From: Laspinema palackyanum D2c
GTDB lineage: Bacteria > Cyanobacteriota > Cyanobacteriia > Cyanobacteriales > Laspinemataceae
Direction: 5' to 3'
NCBI RefSeq assembly: GCF_025370875.1
Contig: NZ_JAMXFD010000010.1
Span: 115,050-179,049, forward strand
DNA: 64,000 bases
The notes under the pieces are model-generated. The model saw only the letters and a list, made by a program, of their open reading frames with translations. It had not been told where the DNA came from and searched no databases. A program made the position numbers and the translations under genes. This document shows positions 18,047 to 27,343 of this stretch, piece by piece (the stretch's first letter is position 1; the number at the start of each line of letters is the position of its first letter).

Positions 18047-18868
18047 ATGACTCTACCGCTCCGCAATTCCCGAATCAAACTGTCCCAAGGGCAACTGTTC
18101 TGGCGTGAAGTCGGCCAGGAGGGACTCACTCTAGTATTTTTACATGGTTCGTGGAGCGATAGCGCTCAATGGGTGCCAGTGATTGAGCGCCTCCGGGCCA
18201 ATTATCACTGTTTTGCCTTAGATTTACTCGGGTTTGGTGAGTCGGAACAGCCGAATATCCACTACTCGATCGCCCTACAGGTGGAGTGTTTACACGAATT
18301 TCTGGAAACACTGAACCCCGGCCCGGTTTATCTGGTGGGTGACTCTCTTGGCGCTTGGGTGGCAGCGAGTTACGCCCTGAAATATCCCGAGGTGGTGCCA
18401 GGATTGGTGTTGCTGACCCCGGAAGGGGTCCAGGTGGAAGGGTTGAAAAACCGCTGGTTTAGGACTCGCCTTTGGATTCAGGCGTTGCCTTTGATTCGCA
18501 AGTTACAATCGGTCCTCTTTCCCCTCGCCAGAATCTTGCGCTTGCACCAAGTGATGCATCAAGCTTTGTTAAATGCCGATCGCTTACAAAAATTTGGGGT
18601 AGCTTGTCAGATTTTGTTTCAACGTCGGCAGAGTGAAATTGAAGGGGAGTTGTTGCAGGACCGTTTGAGTTGGCTGAAAATCCCGGTTTTGATTTTAATC
18701 GGCGATCGCGATACCCCAACGGCAGTCGCCCTATCCGAAACCTACCATCGGGCGATCGCTGATGCGCATTTACGCCGCATTCCCGAGGGCCATTCTAATT
18801 TACCCGAAGAACTCCCGGATCTCGTGGCCCAACAGATTCGAGATTTTATTTCTAATATAGAGGCTTAA
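18047..18868 (+). CDS. Alpha/beta-fold hydrolase
   Basis: 273 residues with a complete alpha/beta hydrolase signature: the oxyanion motif FLHGSWSDSAQW (~30), nucleophile elbow GDSLGAWVA (Ser ~103), acid GDRDTP (Asp ~222) and catalytic His in PEGHSNLPEE (~251). A variable cap lies at ~140-195. The overall form resembles esterase, haloperoxidase and menaquinone-pathway (MenH-like) hydrolases, but the substrate cannot be assigned. It converges with the pantothenate kinase gene, their 3' ends overlapping by 17 bp. Confidence 0.9.
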   Translation: MTLPLRNSRIKLSQGQLFWREVGQEGLTLVFLHGSWSDSAQWVPVIERLRANYHCFALDLLGFGESEQPNIHYSIALQVECLHEFLETLNPGPVYLVGDSLGAWVAASYALKYPEVVPGLVLLTPEGVQVEGLKNRWFRTRLWIQALPLIRKLQSVLFPLARILRLHQVMHQALLNADRLQKFGVACQILFQRRQSEIEGELLQDRLSWLKIPVLILIGDRDTPTAVALSETYHRAIADAHLRRIPEGHSNLPEELPDLVAQQIRDFISNIEA

Positions 18869-19715
18869 ACCCAGGAGCGGGTAAACTTTCCCCGGACTGC
18901 TGCTGTTTGATGCAGCAAATCCCCGAAAAAATCAGATCCGGCATGGCGATCGCCTGTTTTGCTATTTCTGGCGCAGTCTCCTGGAGATATCTCAGCAGCA
19001 TTTCCCCCCCTCCTCCGGTGATCACCACAGGTGAGGTGGGAAAGCGCTGCCACCAGTCGCTGATAAAGTCTCGCACCCCGGCCCCAATCCCATAGACTAC
19101 CCCAGAAGCGATCGCCTCGGGGGTATTTAAAGCCCACCGTGGGGGTAAGGTCCCGGGAAATGTTACCCGAGGTAATGCTGCGGTTTTTTCCGTTAACGAT
19201 TGCAGTTGTAACCCAAACCCCGGGAGAATTGCCCCTCCGACTAATCGGCCCTCGGGATCCGCCCCGGTCAAGGTGAGGGCGGTTCCTGCATCCACGACCA
19301 AAACCGGCCAACCTGATTCGGTTGCGGCCCCTACTAAGGCCAAGGCGCGATCGATTCCCAAGGTGGGATAAAGTCCCAACAGGGGCAAATCCGCGAGGGT
19401 AATCCGGTTGAATCTCCGGTATGACTGCCAAAGCGCTAACTGTTGGGGAACGACGGAGGCGATCCACAGGGGCGGGTTCGGGGCGATCGCCTCATCCCCC
19501 AGGGGACCGGGATACTCCAGACTTCCATCCCACAACTCCCCCCGGTTCCAGGCATCAATGAGCTTTTCCCTAGCAGCAGCGTCTAAATGAGGGCTGTGCC
19601 ACACCTGTTTGCAGAGTTCTCCCTGAAACCAGGCCCAGTGGAGTCTGGAATTGCCGATGCTTAAGGCCAGCCAGTTGCCCTGGTCACTTCCCGATTCGGT
19701 TGCACTGTTGCTCAT
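18852..19715 (-). CDS. coaX: Type III pantothenate kinase
   Basis: Phosphorylates pantothenate, the first step of coenzyme A synthesis, by the CoaX route. Features: the N-terminal ASKHA-fold strand WLALSIGNSRLHWAWF (~17), LGIDRALALVGA (the GIDR motif typical of CoaX), VLVVDAGTALTLTG (DxGTA motif), GGAILPGFGLQ and the C-terminal phosphate loop VVITGGGGEMLL. The start is taken as the ATG at 19713-19715 (287 residues); the longer frame begins with TTG at 19775 and adds a segment without family resemblance. The 3' end overlaps the convergent hydrolase gene. Essential CoA enzyme in most cyanobacteria. Confidence 0.93.
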   Translation of the reverse strand: MSNSATESGSDQGNWLALSIGNSRLHWAWFQGELCKQVWHSPHLDAAAREKLIDAWNRGELWDGSLEYPGPLGDEAIAPNPPLWIASVVPQQLALWQSYRRFNRITLADLPLLGLYPTLGIDRALALVGAATESGWPVLVVDAGTALTLTGADPEGRLVGGAILPGFGLQLQSLTEKTAALPRVTFPGTLPPRWALNTPEAIASGVVYGIGAGVRDFISDWWQRFPTSPVVITGGGGEMLLRYLQETAPEIAKQAIAMPDLIFSGICCIKQQQSGESLPAPGFKPLY

Positions 19716-19951
19716 GTTTAGGGTGGCCCTGGGTTCCCCTGCTTTTTCCGTCCCCTTAAAGTCGCTTATAATCAAATAAAGATGTATCGATTGAAGCTTT
19801 TTAAAATTTTATCAGACATTATAGCAATTTTTTCAATTGATTTCACTAACAATTATAAAAAATACCTTAAATTTTTATAAAAATTTGTTAAGATAACAGA
19901 ATAGCTGCATCTGCTTCATCGATTTATGTTGGCCCCCTCCGATAAAAATTT

Positions 19952-22003
19952 ATGTATATAAAAGAACAAGCCCCCTACTGTACATGGCCGAAGCCTGATT
20001 TATCACTCCCGCAAGCCAGTCGCTCAATTCAGGAGGCGACTGAGACTTACAAAGAAGGTATGGAGATACAAAATTTACCTCCTCGGGAACTCCAGAGGGA
20101 GGTAGAGCGATCGCGATTGCTCAACCAGATCAATCATCAAGTTCGCAGTAGCCTGGATTTAGATGAAGTGCTCCAAGCCGCCTGTCTTTTGTTAGGGGAA
20201 ACCTTCAACTGTAGTCGAGTCAGCATTTTAGTCAACGAATCGGAAGCGGGAGACTGGCTAATCACCCGAGGAGAGTATAAAACCGATGATTACACCAGCC
20301 AACTAGGAGCCCGAGTGCCGTTGGCGGATAATCCCCACTTGCATCAGTTGATGTCTCAGGCGGAACCCCTAGCGGTGACTCGGTTTTTAGAGTTTCCTGG
20401 TTTGGGGGAAGAAACCTTACAACTGGTACAGGCACTGGGAATTAAGTCCATGCTGGCGATCGCCACTTCCTACCAGGGGAAAGTTAATGGGATTATCGGA
20501 CTGCATCAGTGCGATCGCGAACGGGAGTGGTCGCAATGGGAACAAGACCTATTAGAAGGAGTAGCCTCCCAACTGGCGATCGCCATTAACCAAGCCCAAT
20601 TGTACAGTGCCACCCGCGCTGCCGCACAAAGGGAGTCTTTACTGCGCCTAATTACCAACCAAATTCGCAGTACATTGGACCTGAATACGGTTTTAAAAAC
20701 CGCAGTCCAGGGAGTCCGGGAACTCTTGAATACTGACCGGGTGGTGATTTACCGCTTCCTAGAAAACTGGGCCGGGGAAATCGTGGTTGAAGACCTTAAG
20801 GTACCTTGGCCGCCGATTTTGGGGGGGGCTATAGCGGATAATTGTTTTAAAACCGACCATGCCGAACTCTATAAACAAGGGCGAGTTCGGGCGATCGATG
20901 ATATTCATAATTCTGGATTAAATACTTGTCATGCGGAGTTCTTAGAGCAATTGCAAGTCAAGGCCAATTTAATCGTTCCCATTAATATGCCCGATCATCT
21001 CTGGGGGTTGTTGATTGCTCATGAATGTCATTCAAACCGCCATTGGACCCAAGGAGAAATCGAACTCCTAGAACAGTTAGGCCATCAGATGGCAATTGCT
21101 ATCTCACAAGCAGAACTTTATCAAAAGGTTCAGGATTCTGCGGCCCAATATCAAGCCCAGGCTGAACAATTAGAACGGACTTTACAAGAACTGAAAGCCA
21201 CCCAGCAACAACTCATTCAAAGCGAAAAATTGTCGAGTTTGGGACAGTTGGTGGCTGGAGTCGCTCATGAAATTAACAATGCTAATAATTTTGTTCATGC
21301 TAATTTATTTTACGTCCAAGAATATGTGGAAGCTTTGAAAAAAGCGGTTGATATTTACGAATCGGCGGCCTCAGAAATTCCTCCAGAAATCGAAGAGTTG
21401 AATGAAGAAGTCGATTTGGATTATATCCGGTCTGATTCCCCGAACCTGATTGGTTCCATGCAGCAAGGGAGCGATCGCATTCGCAAAATTGTCCAAAACT
21501 TGCGGAATTTTTCCCGTTTAGATGAAGCCGGGGCTAAACCCGTGAATCTCAGTGAAGGTCTGGAAAGCAGTTTATCGATGTTGCAACATCGATTTTCCCC
21601 GGCGTTAAAAATTCATAAACATTATCATGCTAAAGCCCGAGTTGAATGTCATCCGGCCCAGATTAATCAAGTGTTTTTTAACTTAATTGACAATGCTTTA
21701 GATGCGATCGCCGCCAATCCAGATACAGAGGGTGAACTGACCCTGGCGATTTGCGAACCCTATCCCAATTGGGTGAGCATTTCCATCAAAGATAATGGTC
21801 CGGGAATCTCTCCAGAGATTCAAGACCAAATTTTTAATCCGTTTTTTACCACAAAACCCGTGGGGAAAGGCACTGGGTTAGGTCTGTCCCTGTGTTATCA
21901 AATTATCGTCAAGGGTCATAACGGGAAGATTCGCTGCATCAGCGAAGGGGAAGGGACGGAGTTTATTGTAGAACTGCCCCTCAAAATGGGTGAGGAGACA
22001 TAA
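19952..22003 (+). CDS. GAF-GAF sensor histidine kinase
   Basis: 683 residues, soluble. GAF domain 1 covers ~55-215 (DEVLQAACLLLGETFNCSRV) and GAF domain 2 ~235-390 (LNTVLKTAVQGVRELLNTDR, phytochrome-like in style). A coiled coil (~395-425) leads to the H-box SLGQLVAGVAHEINNANNF (His ~437), followed by the ATPase N-box (FFNLIDNALDAI), G1 (DNGPGI) and G2 (GKGTGLGLSLC). It ends without a receiver, so the response regulator must be encoded elsewhere. GAF 2 lacks an obvious bilin-binding cysteine motif that I can point to, so ligand binding is open. It lies 281 bp upstream of flv3 on the same strand; a link to redox signalling is speculation from position only. Confidence 0.92.
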   Translation: MYIKEQAPYCTWPKPDLSLPQASRSIQEATETYKEGMEIQNLPPRELQREVERSRLLNQINHQVRSSLDLDEVLQAACLLLGETFNCSRVSILVNESEAGDWLITRGEYKTDDYTSQLGARVPLADNPHLHQLMSQAEPLAVTRFLEFPGLGEETLQLVQALGIKSMLAIATSYQGKVNGIIGLHQCDREREWSQWEQDLLEGVASQLAIAINQAQLYSATRAAAQRESLLRLITNQIRSTLDLNTVLKTAVQGVRELLNTDRVVIYRFLENWAGEIVVEDLKVPWPPILGGAIADNCFKTDHAELYKQGRVRAIDDIHNSGLNTCHAEFLEQLQVKANLIVPINMPDHLWGLLIAHECHSNRHWTQGEIELLEQLGHQMAIAISQAELYQKVQDSAAQYQAQAEQLERTLQELKATQQQLIQSEKLSSLGQLVAGVAHEINNANNFVHANLFYVQEYVEALKKAVDIYESAASEIPPEIEELNEEVDLDYIRSDSPNLIGSMQQGSDRIRKIVQNLRNFSRLDEAGAKPVNLSEGLESSLSMLQHRFSPALKIHKHYHAKARVECHPAQINQVFFNLIDNALDAIAANPDTEGELTLAICEPYPNWVSISIKDNGPGISPEIQDQIFNPFFTTKPVGKGTGLGLSLCYQIIVKGHNGKIRCISEGEGTEFIVELPLKMGEET

Positions 22004-22075
22004 ACCCATTCCCCACCTCCATCCCGCAAGTCGTCACTATTCCTAGATAGGACTTACGCAATATTTAATATGAAC

Positions 22076-22120
22076 CCCTAACAGAAGAGGCGATTCGCTT
22101 TCTCGCCTCTTCTGTTAGGG
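22076..22120 (+). terminator. Long perfect hairpin after the histidine kinase gene
   Basis: An 18-bp perfect stem, CCCTAACAGAAGAGGCGA/TCGCCTCTTCTGTTAGGG, with a nine-base loop, about 70 bases after the kinase stop and 165 bases before flv3. No T-tract follows. It could insulate flv3 from upstream transcription or be an interspersed repeat. Confidence 0.55.
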
Positions 22121-22284
22121 TGAAAATCAATCTTTAACTATAACACAGGGATTCCCGGGGGGAATCGGTGATTGGTAAGGCTTATGATTACCATATATTT
22201 TTCCATGAAAACTAATGGTTAAAATATGTAACAATATTAAAAAGTAAGCAAACCCTAACATCGACAAGAACAGGAGGCCACTCA

Positions 22285-24012
22285 ATGGTAGCCGTCACCG
22301 ACAGAGTACAACCGAGACTGACGATCGCAACGGGGGAAATCGCCACCGAAACCACAGCAATTCGCTGTTTGGATTGGGACCGCGATCGGTTTGATATCGA
22401 ATTTGGCCTGCAAAACGGGACCACTTATAATTCCTTTCTGATTCGGGGGAGTCAGACTGCCTTGGTGGATACCTCCCATGCCAAATTCCGCGAGTCCTAT
22501 TTGCCAACCCTTTGCCAGGAAATCGACCCAACTCAAATCGATTACCTGATCATCAGTCATACGGAACCGGATCATAGCGGATTAGTTAAAGATGTCTTAG
22601 CACTCGCCCCAGATATTACCATTGTCGGGGCCAAAGTTGCCATTCAGTTTTTAGAAGACTTAGTTCATCAACCCTTTAAACGTTTAATTGTCAAAAATGG
22701 GGATACCCTGGATTTAGGCAACGGCCATGTCCTAGAATTTTTCAATGCCCCGAATTTGCACTGGCCGGATACAATCTTTACCTACGATGCCAAAACGCAG
22801 ATTCTATTTACCTGCGATGCCTTTGGAATGCACTATTGTTCCGATAAAACCTTCGATGAAAACTTAAGTGAAATTGAAGCGGATTATCACTTTTATTACG
22901 AATGTTTGATGGCCCCGAATGCGCGATCGGTTCTGAGTGCCATGAAGCGGATGCCGGAAGTGGAAAAAATTAGCACGATCGCCACCGGCCACGGACCTCT
23001 ACTGCGGTATAATGTCGGGGAACTCACCGGACGATACAAACAGTGGAGTCAGGAACAAGCCAAGGCAGACACCACCGTTGCGGTGTTTTATTTTTCCGAT
23101 TACGGCTATAGCGATCGCCTCTCCCAAGCGGTGGCCCACGGGATTACCAAAACCGGCGTTAACGTAGAAATGATGGATTTGCGATCGGCAGAACCCCAGG
23201 AAGTGAGGGAACTGGTCAGTGTCGCCTCGGGAATCGCCCTCGGTGCACCCCCATTAACGGGACCGGGTGCAGAAAATGCAGAAGCGGCGATCGGGACCAT
23301 TTTAGTGGCCGCCAATAACAAACAGGCGATCGGACTCTTTGAATCCGGTGGAGGTAACGACCAATCCATCTATCCCCTCGCCGTTAAATTTAAAGAACTC
23401 GGGCTCAAACAGGGATTTCCCAACATTATCGTCAAGGAAAACCCCACGGAAGCCACCTATCAACTGTGCGATGAAGCGGGAACCGACATGGGACAGATGC
23501 TGACCCTGAAGAAAGCCATCAAACAGATGAAATCCTTAGATAGTGAACTGGATAAAGCCTTGGGGCGGATTAGCGGGGGATTGTATATCATCACCGCCCA
23601 GAAAGGGGATGTGAGTAGTGCCATGTTAGCCTCCTGGGTGACGCAAGCCAGTTTTGAACCCCTGGGGATTACCATTGCTGTTGCCAAAGACCGGGCGATC
23701 GAAGCGTTAATGCACGTCGGCGATACTTTCGTGCTCAATGTCCTGGATGAAGACAACTATCAAGGACTGATGCGACACTTCCTCAAACGCTTCCCCCCGG
23801 GGGCCGATCGCTTTGCCGGAATCAAAACCCAACCCGCGAACAACGGTAGTCCGATTCTGAGTGAAGCCCTTGCCTATCTGGAATGCCAAGTCATCAGTCG
23901 CATGGAATGTCCCGATCACTGGATCGTGTATAGCCAGGTAGACAATGGCCGAGTCTCCAATCCCGATGCCTTACCTGCAATCCACCATCGCAAAGTAGGC
24001 AATCATTATTAG
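22285..24012 (+). CDS. flv3: Flavodiiron protein Flv3
   Basis: Cyanobacterial class C flavodiiron protein that, with Flv1, reduces O2 to water using electrons from around photosystem I. Domains in order: metallo-beta-lactamase-like diiron domain (~30-265), flavodoxin (~272-415) and C-terminal flavin-reductase domain (~430-575). The diiron site is canonical: SHTEPDHSG gives His92, Glu94, Asp96 and His97, with a further ligand at TGHGP. The sequence DWDRDRFDIEFGLQNGTTYN identifies the Flv3 rather than the Flv1/Flv2 branch. AGGAGG lies seven bases before the ATG. It is followed after 257 bp by flv1 and then sodB, all on one strand. Confidence 0.95.
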   Translation: MVAVTDRVQPRLTIATGEIATETTAIRCLDWDRDRFDIEFGLQNGTTYNSFLIRGSQTALVDTSHAKFRESYLPTLCQEIDPTQIDYLIISHTEPDHSGLVKDVLALAPDITIVGAKVAIQFLEDLVHQPFKRLIVKNGDTLDLGNGHVLEFFNAPNLHWPDTIFTYDAKTQILFTCDAFGMHYCSDKTFDENLSEIEADYHFYYECLMAPNARSVLSAMKRMPEVEKISTIATGHGPLLRYNVGELTGRYKQWSQEQAKADTTVAVFYFSDYGYSDRLSQAVAHGITKTGVNVEMMDLRSAEPQEVRELVSVASGIALGAPPLTGPGAENAEAAIGTILVAANNKQAIGLFESGGGNDQSIYPLAVKFKELGLKQGFPNIIVKENPTEATYQLCDEAGTDMGQMLTLKKAIKQMKSLDSELDKALGRISGGLYIITAQKGDVSSAMLASWVTQASFEPLGITIAVAKDRAIEALMHVGDTFVLNVLDEDNYQGLMRHFLKRFPPGADRFAGIKTQPANNGSPILSEALAYLECQVISRMECPDHWIVYSQVDNGRVSNPDALPAIHHRKVGNHY

Positions 24013-24017
24013 ACCGA

Positions 24018-24128
24018 TGCCATTGCTCATTTTTCCTAGGGCATCGGTACAGTAAAGGTTAGAAACCAGGTTTCTTATCCTAATCTGTTGCTAATCACCA
24101 ACATTTGGGTAAAGAAACCTGGTTTTTG
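24018..24128. repeat. Two inverted repeats between flv3 and flv1
   Basis: First, CCGATGCC/GGCATCGG arms lie within 24014-24050, right after the flv3 stop. Second, GAAACCAGGTTTCTT near 24062 pairs with AAGAAACCTGGTTT near 24112, followed by TTTTG. The second could act as a terminator with a long loop. If either terminates, flv1 needs its own promoter. Confidence 0.55.
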
Positions 24129-24269
24129 TCCTAGCTTATCTAATCCTGTATCGGCGTCCTAGGAAATGAGCCAGGAGAGCAAATTGATTCCTCATATCTG
24201 CACAAGGGTTAGATAATGAGGGATGATTGTAATTGTTTTAAGTAAACTGTCTTAGCGCATTCCTCACTC

Positions 24270-26003
24270 ATGATAGAAACAACGACTAAACAACGTGATG
24301 TTCAGGTGGTCCTGATTGCCGAAGAAACCCGAGTGATGCGATCGCGCACTTGGGACCGCCTGAAATTTGAGGTGGAATATTCCCTAGCTAAAGGAACCAC
24401 CGCCAACTCATTTTTAATTCAAGGGGATAAAATTGCCCTGATCGACCCACCCGGGGAATCCTTTACTAAAAATTATTTAGAGTCGCTGAAGTCCCGAATT
24501 GACCTTTCCCAGATTGATTATGTCATTCTGGGACATTTTAATGCCAATCGCGGGGAGACGATTAAAGCGCTATTGAATCTTGCGCCGCAAGTGCAATTTG
24601 TTTGTACCAATCCCGGGGCGATCGCCTTACGCCAATTCTTGGAAACCGAAGACTTAAATATTTTGGTTATCCGAGGGGAAGATACCTTAGATTTAGGTCA
24701 GGGACATCAGTTACAATTCATTGCCACTCCGACTCCCAAATGGCCGGATGAATTGTTAACTTACGACCCCAAAACTAAAATTCTGTTCACCGATAAATTC
24801 TTTGGGGCTCATGTTTGCGGAGACCAAATTTTTGATGAAGGTTGGGCCATTTATAGTGAAGACCGACGGTTTTACTATGATTGCTTACACGCACCCCAGG
24901 CGAAACAGGTGATCTCGGCGTTGGATAAAATAGCTGAATTACCCGAGGTAAAATTGTATGCCACGGGTCATGGACCGTTAGTTTTGTATGGCAAAAAAGA
25001 ACTGACGGAATTGTATCGGTCCTGGAGTAATTTGCAGAAGTCTCAGGATTTGACTGTGGCTTTAGTTTATGCTTCAGCTTATGGGAATACCGCCATCGTG
25101 GGACAGGCGATCGCCCGAGGGTTAACTAAAGCGGGAATAGCAGTAGAATTTCTGAATTGTGAACAAGCCGAACCCTCGGAAATTCAGGCGGCTGTGGAAA
25201 AATGCGATGGATTTATTATCGGGTCTCCCACCTTGGGAGGTCATGCACCGACCCAAATTCAAACCGCTTTGGGGATTATTTTGAAAACCGCCTCTACCAG
25301 TAAATTGGCCGGAGTATTTGGGTCATTTGGGTGGAGTGGAGAAGCGATCGACCTGTTGGAAAGTAAGTTAACCGATGCGGGATATCAGTTTGGCTTTGAC
25401 CCGATTCGGGTGAAGTTTAAACCCACCGATGTGACCTTGCAAGCTTGTGAAGAATCTGCCCTGGATTTCGCCCAAAATTTGAAGCGATCGCAGAAACGAC
25501 GGACGGCTAAATCTTCCTTAAATACAGGAGTAACCAGCGATCGCACTGCCCAAGCCGTCGGTCGAATTGTTGGGTCTTTATGCGTTGTTTCCGCCAAACG
25601 CGGGGATGTGATTAGCGGAATGTTAGCCTCCTGGGTTTCCCAAGGCTCATTTAATCCTCCCGGTTTAACCGTTGCCGTCGCCAAAGACCGGGCATTGGAA
25701 TCCCTCACCCATACCGGGGATAAATTTGTGCTAAATATTTTAGCAGAAGGGAAACAATTACGCAAGCATTTCATGAAGCGATTTGCTCCCGGGGAAGACC
25801 GATTTGTGGGGTTAGAAACCATTGAGGCCGCGAACGGTTGTCCAATTTTAAAAGATGGACTCGCTTATCTGGAATGTGTGGTGCAAAACCGCATGGAATG
25901 TGGAGATCATTGGGTGGTGTATGCCACGGTGGAAAATGGCAAAGTGCTGGATACCGAAGGGGTAACGGCTGTTCATTATCGCAAAACTGGGAGTTTTTAT
26001 TAA
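24270..26003 (+). CDS. flv1: Flavodiiron protein Flv1
   Basis: 577 residues with the same three-domain layout as Flv3. It matches the Flv1 branch (SRTWDRLKFEVEYSLAKGTT, ALIDPPGESFTKNYL). The diiron motif is not canonical: where Flv3 has HTEPDH, this protein has HFNANR (His89, Asn91, Asn93, Arg94), as is usual in Flv1. It is thought to work as a heterodimer with Flv3 in the Mehler-like reaction. The flavodoxin domain (~262-410) and flavin-reductase domain (~430-577) are intact. No good ribosome binding site precedes the ATG. Confidence 0.94.
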   Translation: MIETTTKQRDVQVVLIAEETRVMRSRTWDRLKFEVEYSLAKGTTANSFLIQGDKIALIDPPGESFTKNYLESLKSRIDLSQIDYVILGHFNANRGETIKALLNLAPQVQFVCTNPGAIALRQFLETEDLNILVIRGEDTLDLGQGHQLQFIATPTPKWPDELLTYDPKTKILFTDKFFGAHVCGDQIFDEGWAIYSEDRRFYYDCLHAPQAKQVISALDKIAELPEVKLYATGHGPLVLYGKKELTELYRSWSNLQKSQDLTVALVYASAYGNTAIVGQAIARGLTKAGIAVEFLNCEQAEPSEIQAAVEKCDGFIIGSPTLGGHAPTQIQTALGIILKTASTSKLAGVFGSFGWSGEAIDLLESKLTDAGYQFGFDPIRVKFKPTDVTLQACEESALDFAQNLKRSQKRRTAKSSLNTGVTSDRTAQAVGRIVGSLCVVSAKRGDVISGMLASWVSQGSFNPPGLTVAVAKDRALESLTHTGDKFVLNILAEGKQLRKHFMKRFAPGEDRFVGLETIEAANGCPILKDGLAYLECVVQNRMECGDHWVVYATVENGKVLDTEGVTAVHYRKTGSFY

Positions 26004-26391
26004 ACCCCTCTCCAACTCCGGTCCCCTCCCCTTGCCAAGGGGAGGGGACCATCAGGTGCAGTGAGAACCCCACCCTAACCCGGACCAAGACACAGGGGAG
26101 GGGACCGGATGTGCAGTTAAGCGTAAAAAACCTATGGGGGGCGCAGAATGGATCCAGTTCTCTCCCTCTTCTGGTAGATTTTTATCTCGGAGTTGGATCG
26201 GGTCCGACTTTTGATATAAAATCCTATCGTAATGTGGCGATCGCATTCTGGCGAACCTTCGCCTAAGCTGACCCACAGAGGCATTACCCCAGAGACCGGA
26301 ATTAGGTTGCTGGTGGTGTGCTGTTGACGCCTGCCGACAGAAAGCGCTTTCTGGGCGCAACCCTTAAGAACACTTCGAGAGAGGATAAACC
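26004..26391. other. Intergenic region between flv1 and sodB with a perfect hairpin
   Basis: Contains a perfect 14-bp stem GGTCCCCTCCCCTT/AAGGGGAGGGGACC with a three-base loop at 26020-26050, 17 bases after flv1, and a related GGGGAGGGGACCGG segment near 26094-26108. This resembles interspersed repeats in cyanobacteria. The rest presumably holds the sodB promoter; I cannot place it with confidence. Confidence 0.6.
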
Positions 26392-26994
26392 ATGACTTAC
26401 GAACTTCCCCCCTTGCCGTTTGACTACACTGCCCTTGAGCCCCATGTGTCCAAGAGCACCCTGGAGTTCCACCACGACAAACACCATGCGGCCTACGTCA
26501 ACAACTACAACAACATGGTGAAAGGCACCGACATGGAGAGCAAATCCATTGAAGAGGTGATCAAAGCCACCTACAATGACGCCTCTAAAGCCGGAATCTT
26601 CAACAATGCGGCCCAAGCTTGGAACCACACCTTCTACTGGAACTGCATCAAACCCAGTGGCGGTGGTCAACCCAGTGGAGAACTCGCCGACAAGATTGCT
26701 TCGGACTTTGGCAGTTTTGATAAATTTAAAGAAGAATTCAAAGCAGCAGCAGCCACCCAGTTTGGTAGCGGTTGGGCCTGGTTAGTGTTGGATAAAAGCA
26801 CCCTGAAAGTGGTCAAAACCAGCAATGCCGAAAATCCTGTGGCAATGGGACTGACTCCCCTGTTGACCATTGATGTTTGGGAACACGCCTATTACCTGGA
26901 CTACCAAAACAAGCGTCCTGATTACATTGAAACCTTCATCAGCAGCTTAATCAACTGGGATTTTGTCGCCGAACAAATGAAAAAAGCCGCTTAA
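26392..26994 (+). CDS. sodB: Iron superoxide dismutase
   Basis: Converts superoxide to O2 and H2O2. 200 residues, the standard length. Metal ligands are visible: His27 (LEFHHDKHH), His79 (AQAWNHTFYW), Asp161 and His165 (IDVWEHAYYLDY). The FNNAAQAWNHTFYW and FGSGWAW motifs fit the Fe form; no signal peptide, so cytosolic. GAGAGGATAAACC precedes the ATG. It follows flv3 and flv1 on the same strand, giving a local oxygen-detoxification block, and ends in a strong intrinsic terminator. Confidence 0.97.
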   Translation: MTYELPPLPFDYTALEPHVSKSTLEFHHDKHHAAYVNNYNNMVKGTDMESKSIEEVIKATYNDASKAGIFNNAAQAWNHTFYWNCIKPSGGGQPSGELADKIASDFGSFDKFKEEFKAAAATQFGSGWAWLVLDKSTLKVVKTSNAENPVAMGLTPLLTIDVWEHAYYLDYQNKRPDYIETFISSLINWDFVAEQMKKAA

Positions 26995-27060
26995 TCCCCG
27001 GTTAAACAAGATTGAGTCACTCCGTAAGGGCGATCGCCCTTACTAACGGTTCATCCTAGG

Positions 27061-27089
27061 CAGTCACGATCGCTTCGTGACTGTTTTTT
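27061..27089 (+). terminator. Intrinsic terminator of sodB
   Basis: 9-bp stem CAGTCACGA/TCGTGACTG, five-base loop, then six T. A second palindrome, GTAAGGGCGATCGCCCTTAC, lies just upstream at 27024-27043. The remaining bases to 27343 show nothing recognisable. Confidence 0.88.
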
Positions 27090-27343
27090 GTCGTGAATTC
27101 CCCCATTCCGTGGCATCATAACCTCATCCTTGGCACAATATATCTACCCATCCCCATCACCTCCAGGAAAAGCCCACCTCCAACACCAGGCATTTTGCCA
27201 GGATTTTCCACTCCTGGGTCTGTTCCGGTGGCAACGGATCCATCCGACTTCATTCTCTCCACCCCGATGCGGTCGAAGTCAGGGTCGGACTACAGAGTGT
27301 ACTTACCAATGAACTCCTTTTATTACTCCATCCGATCAAAATT

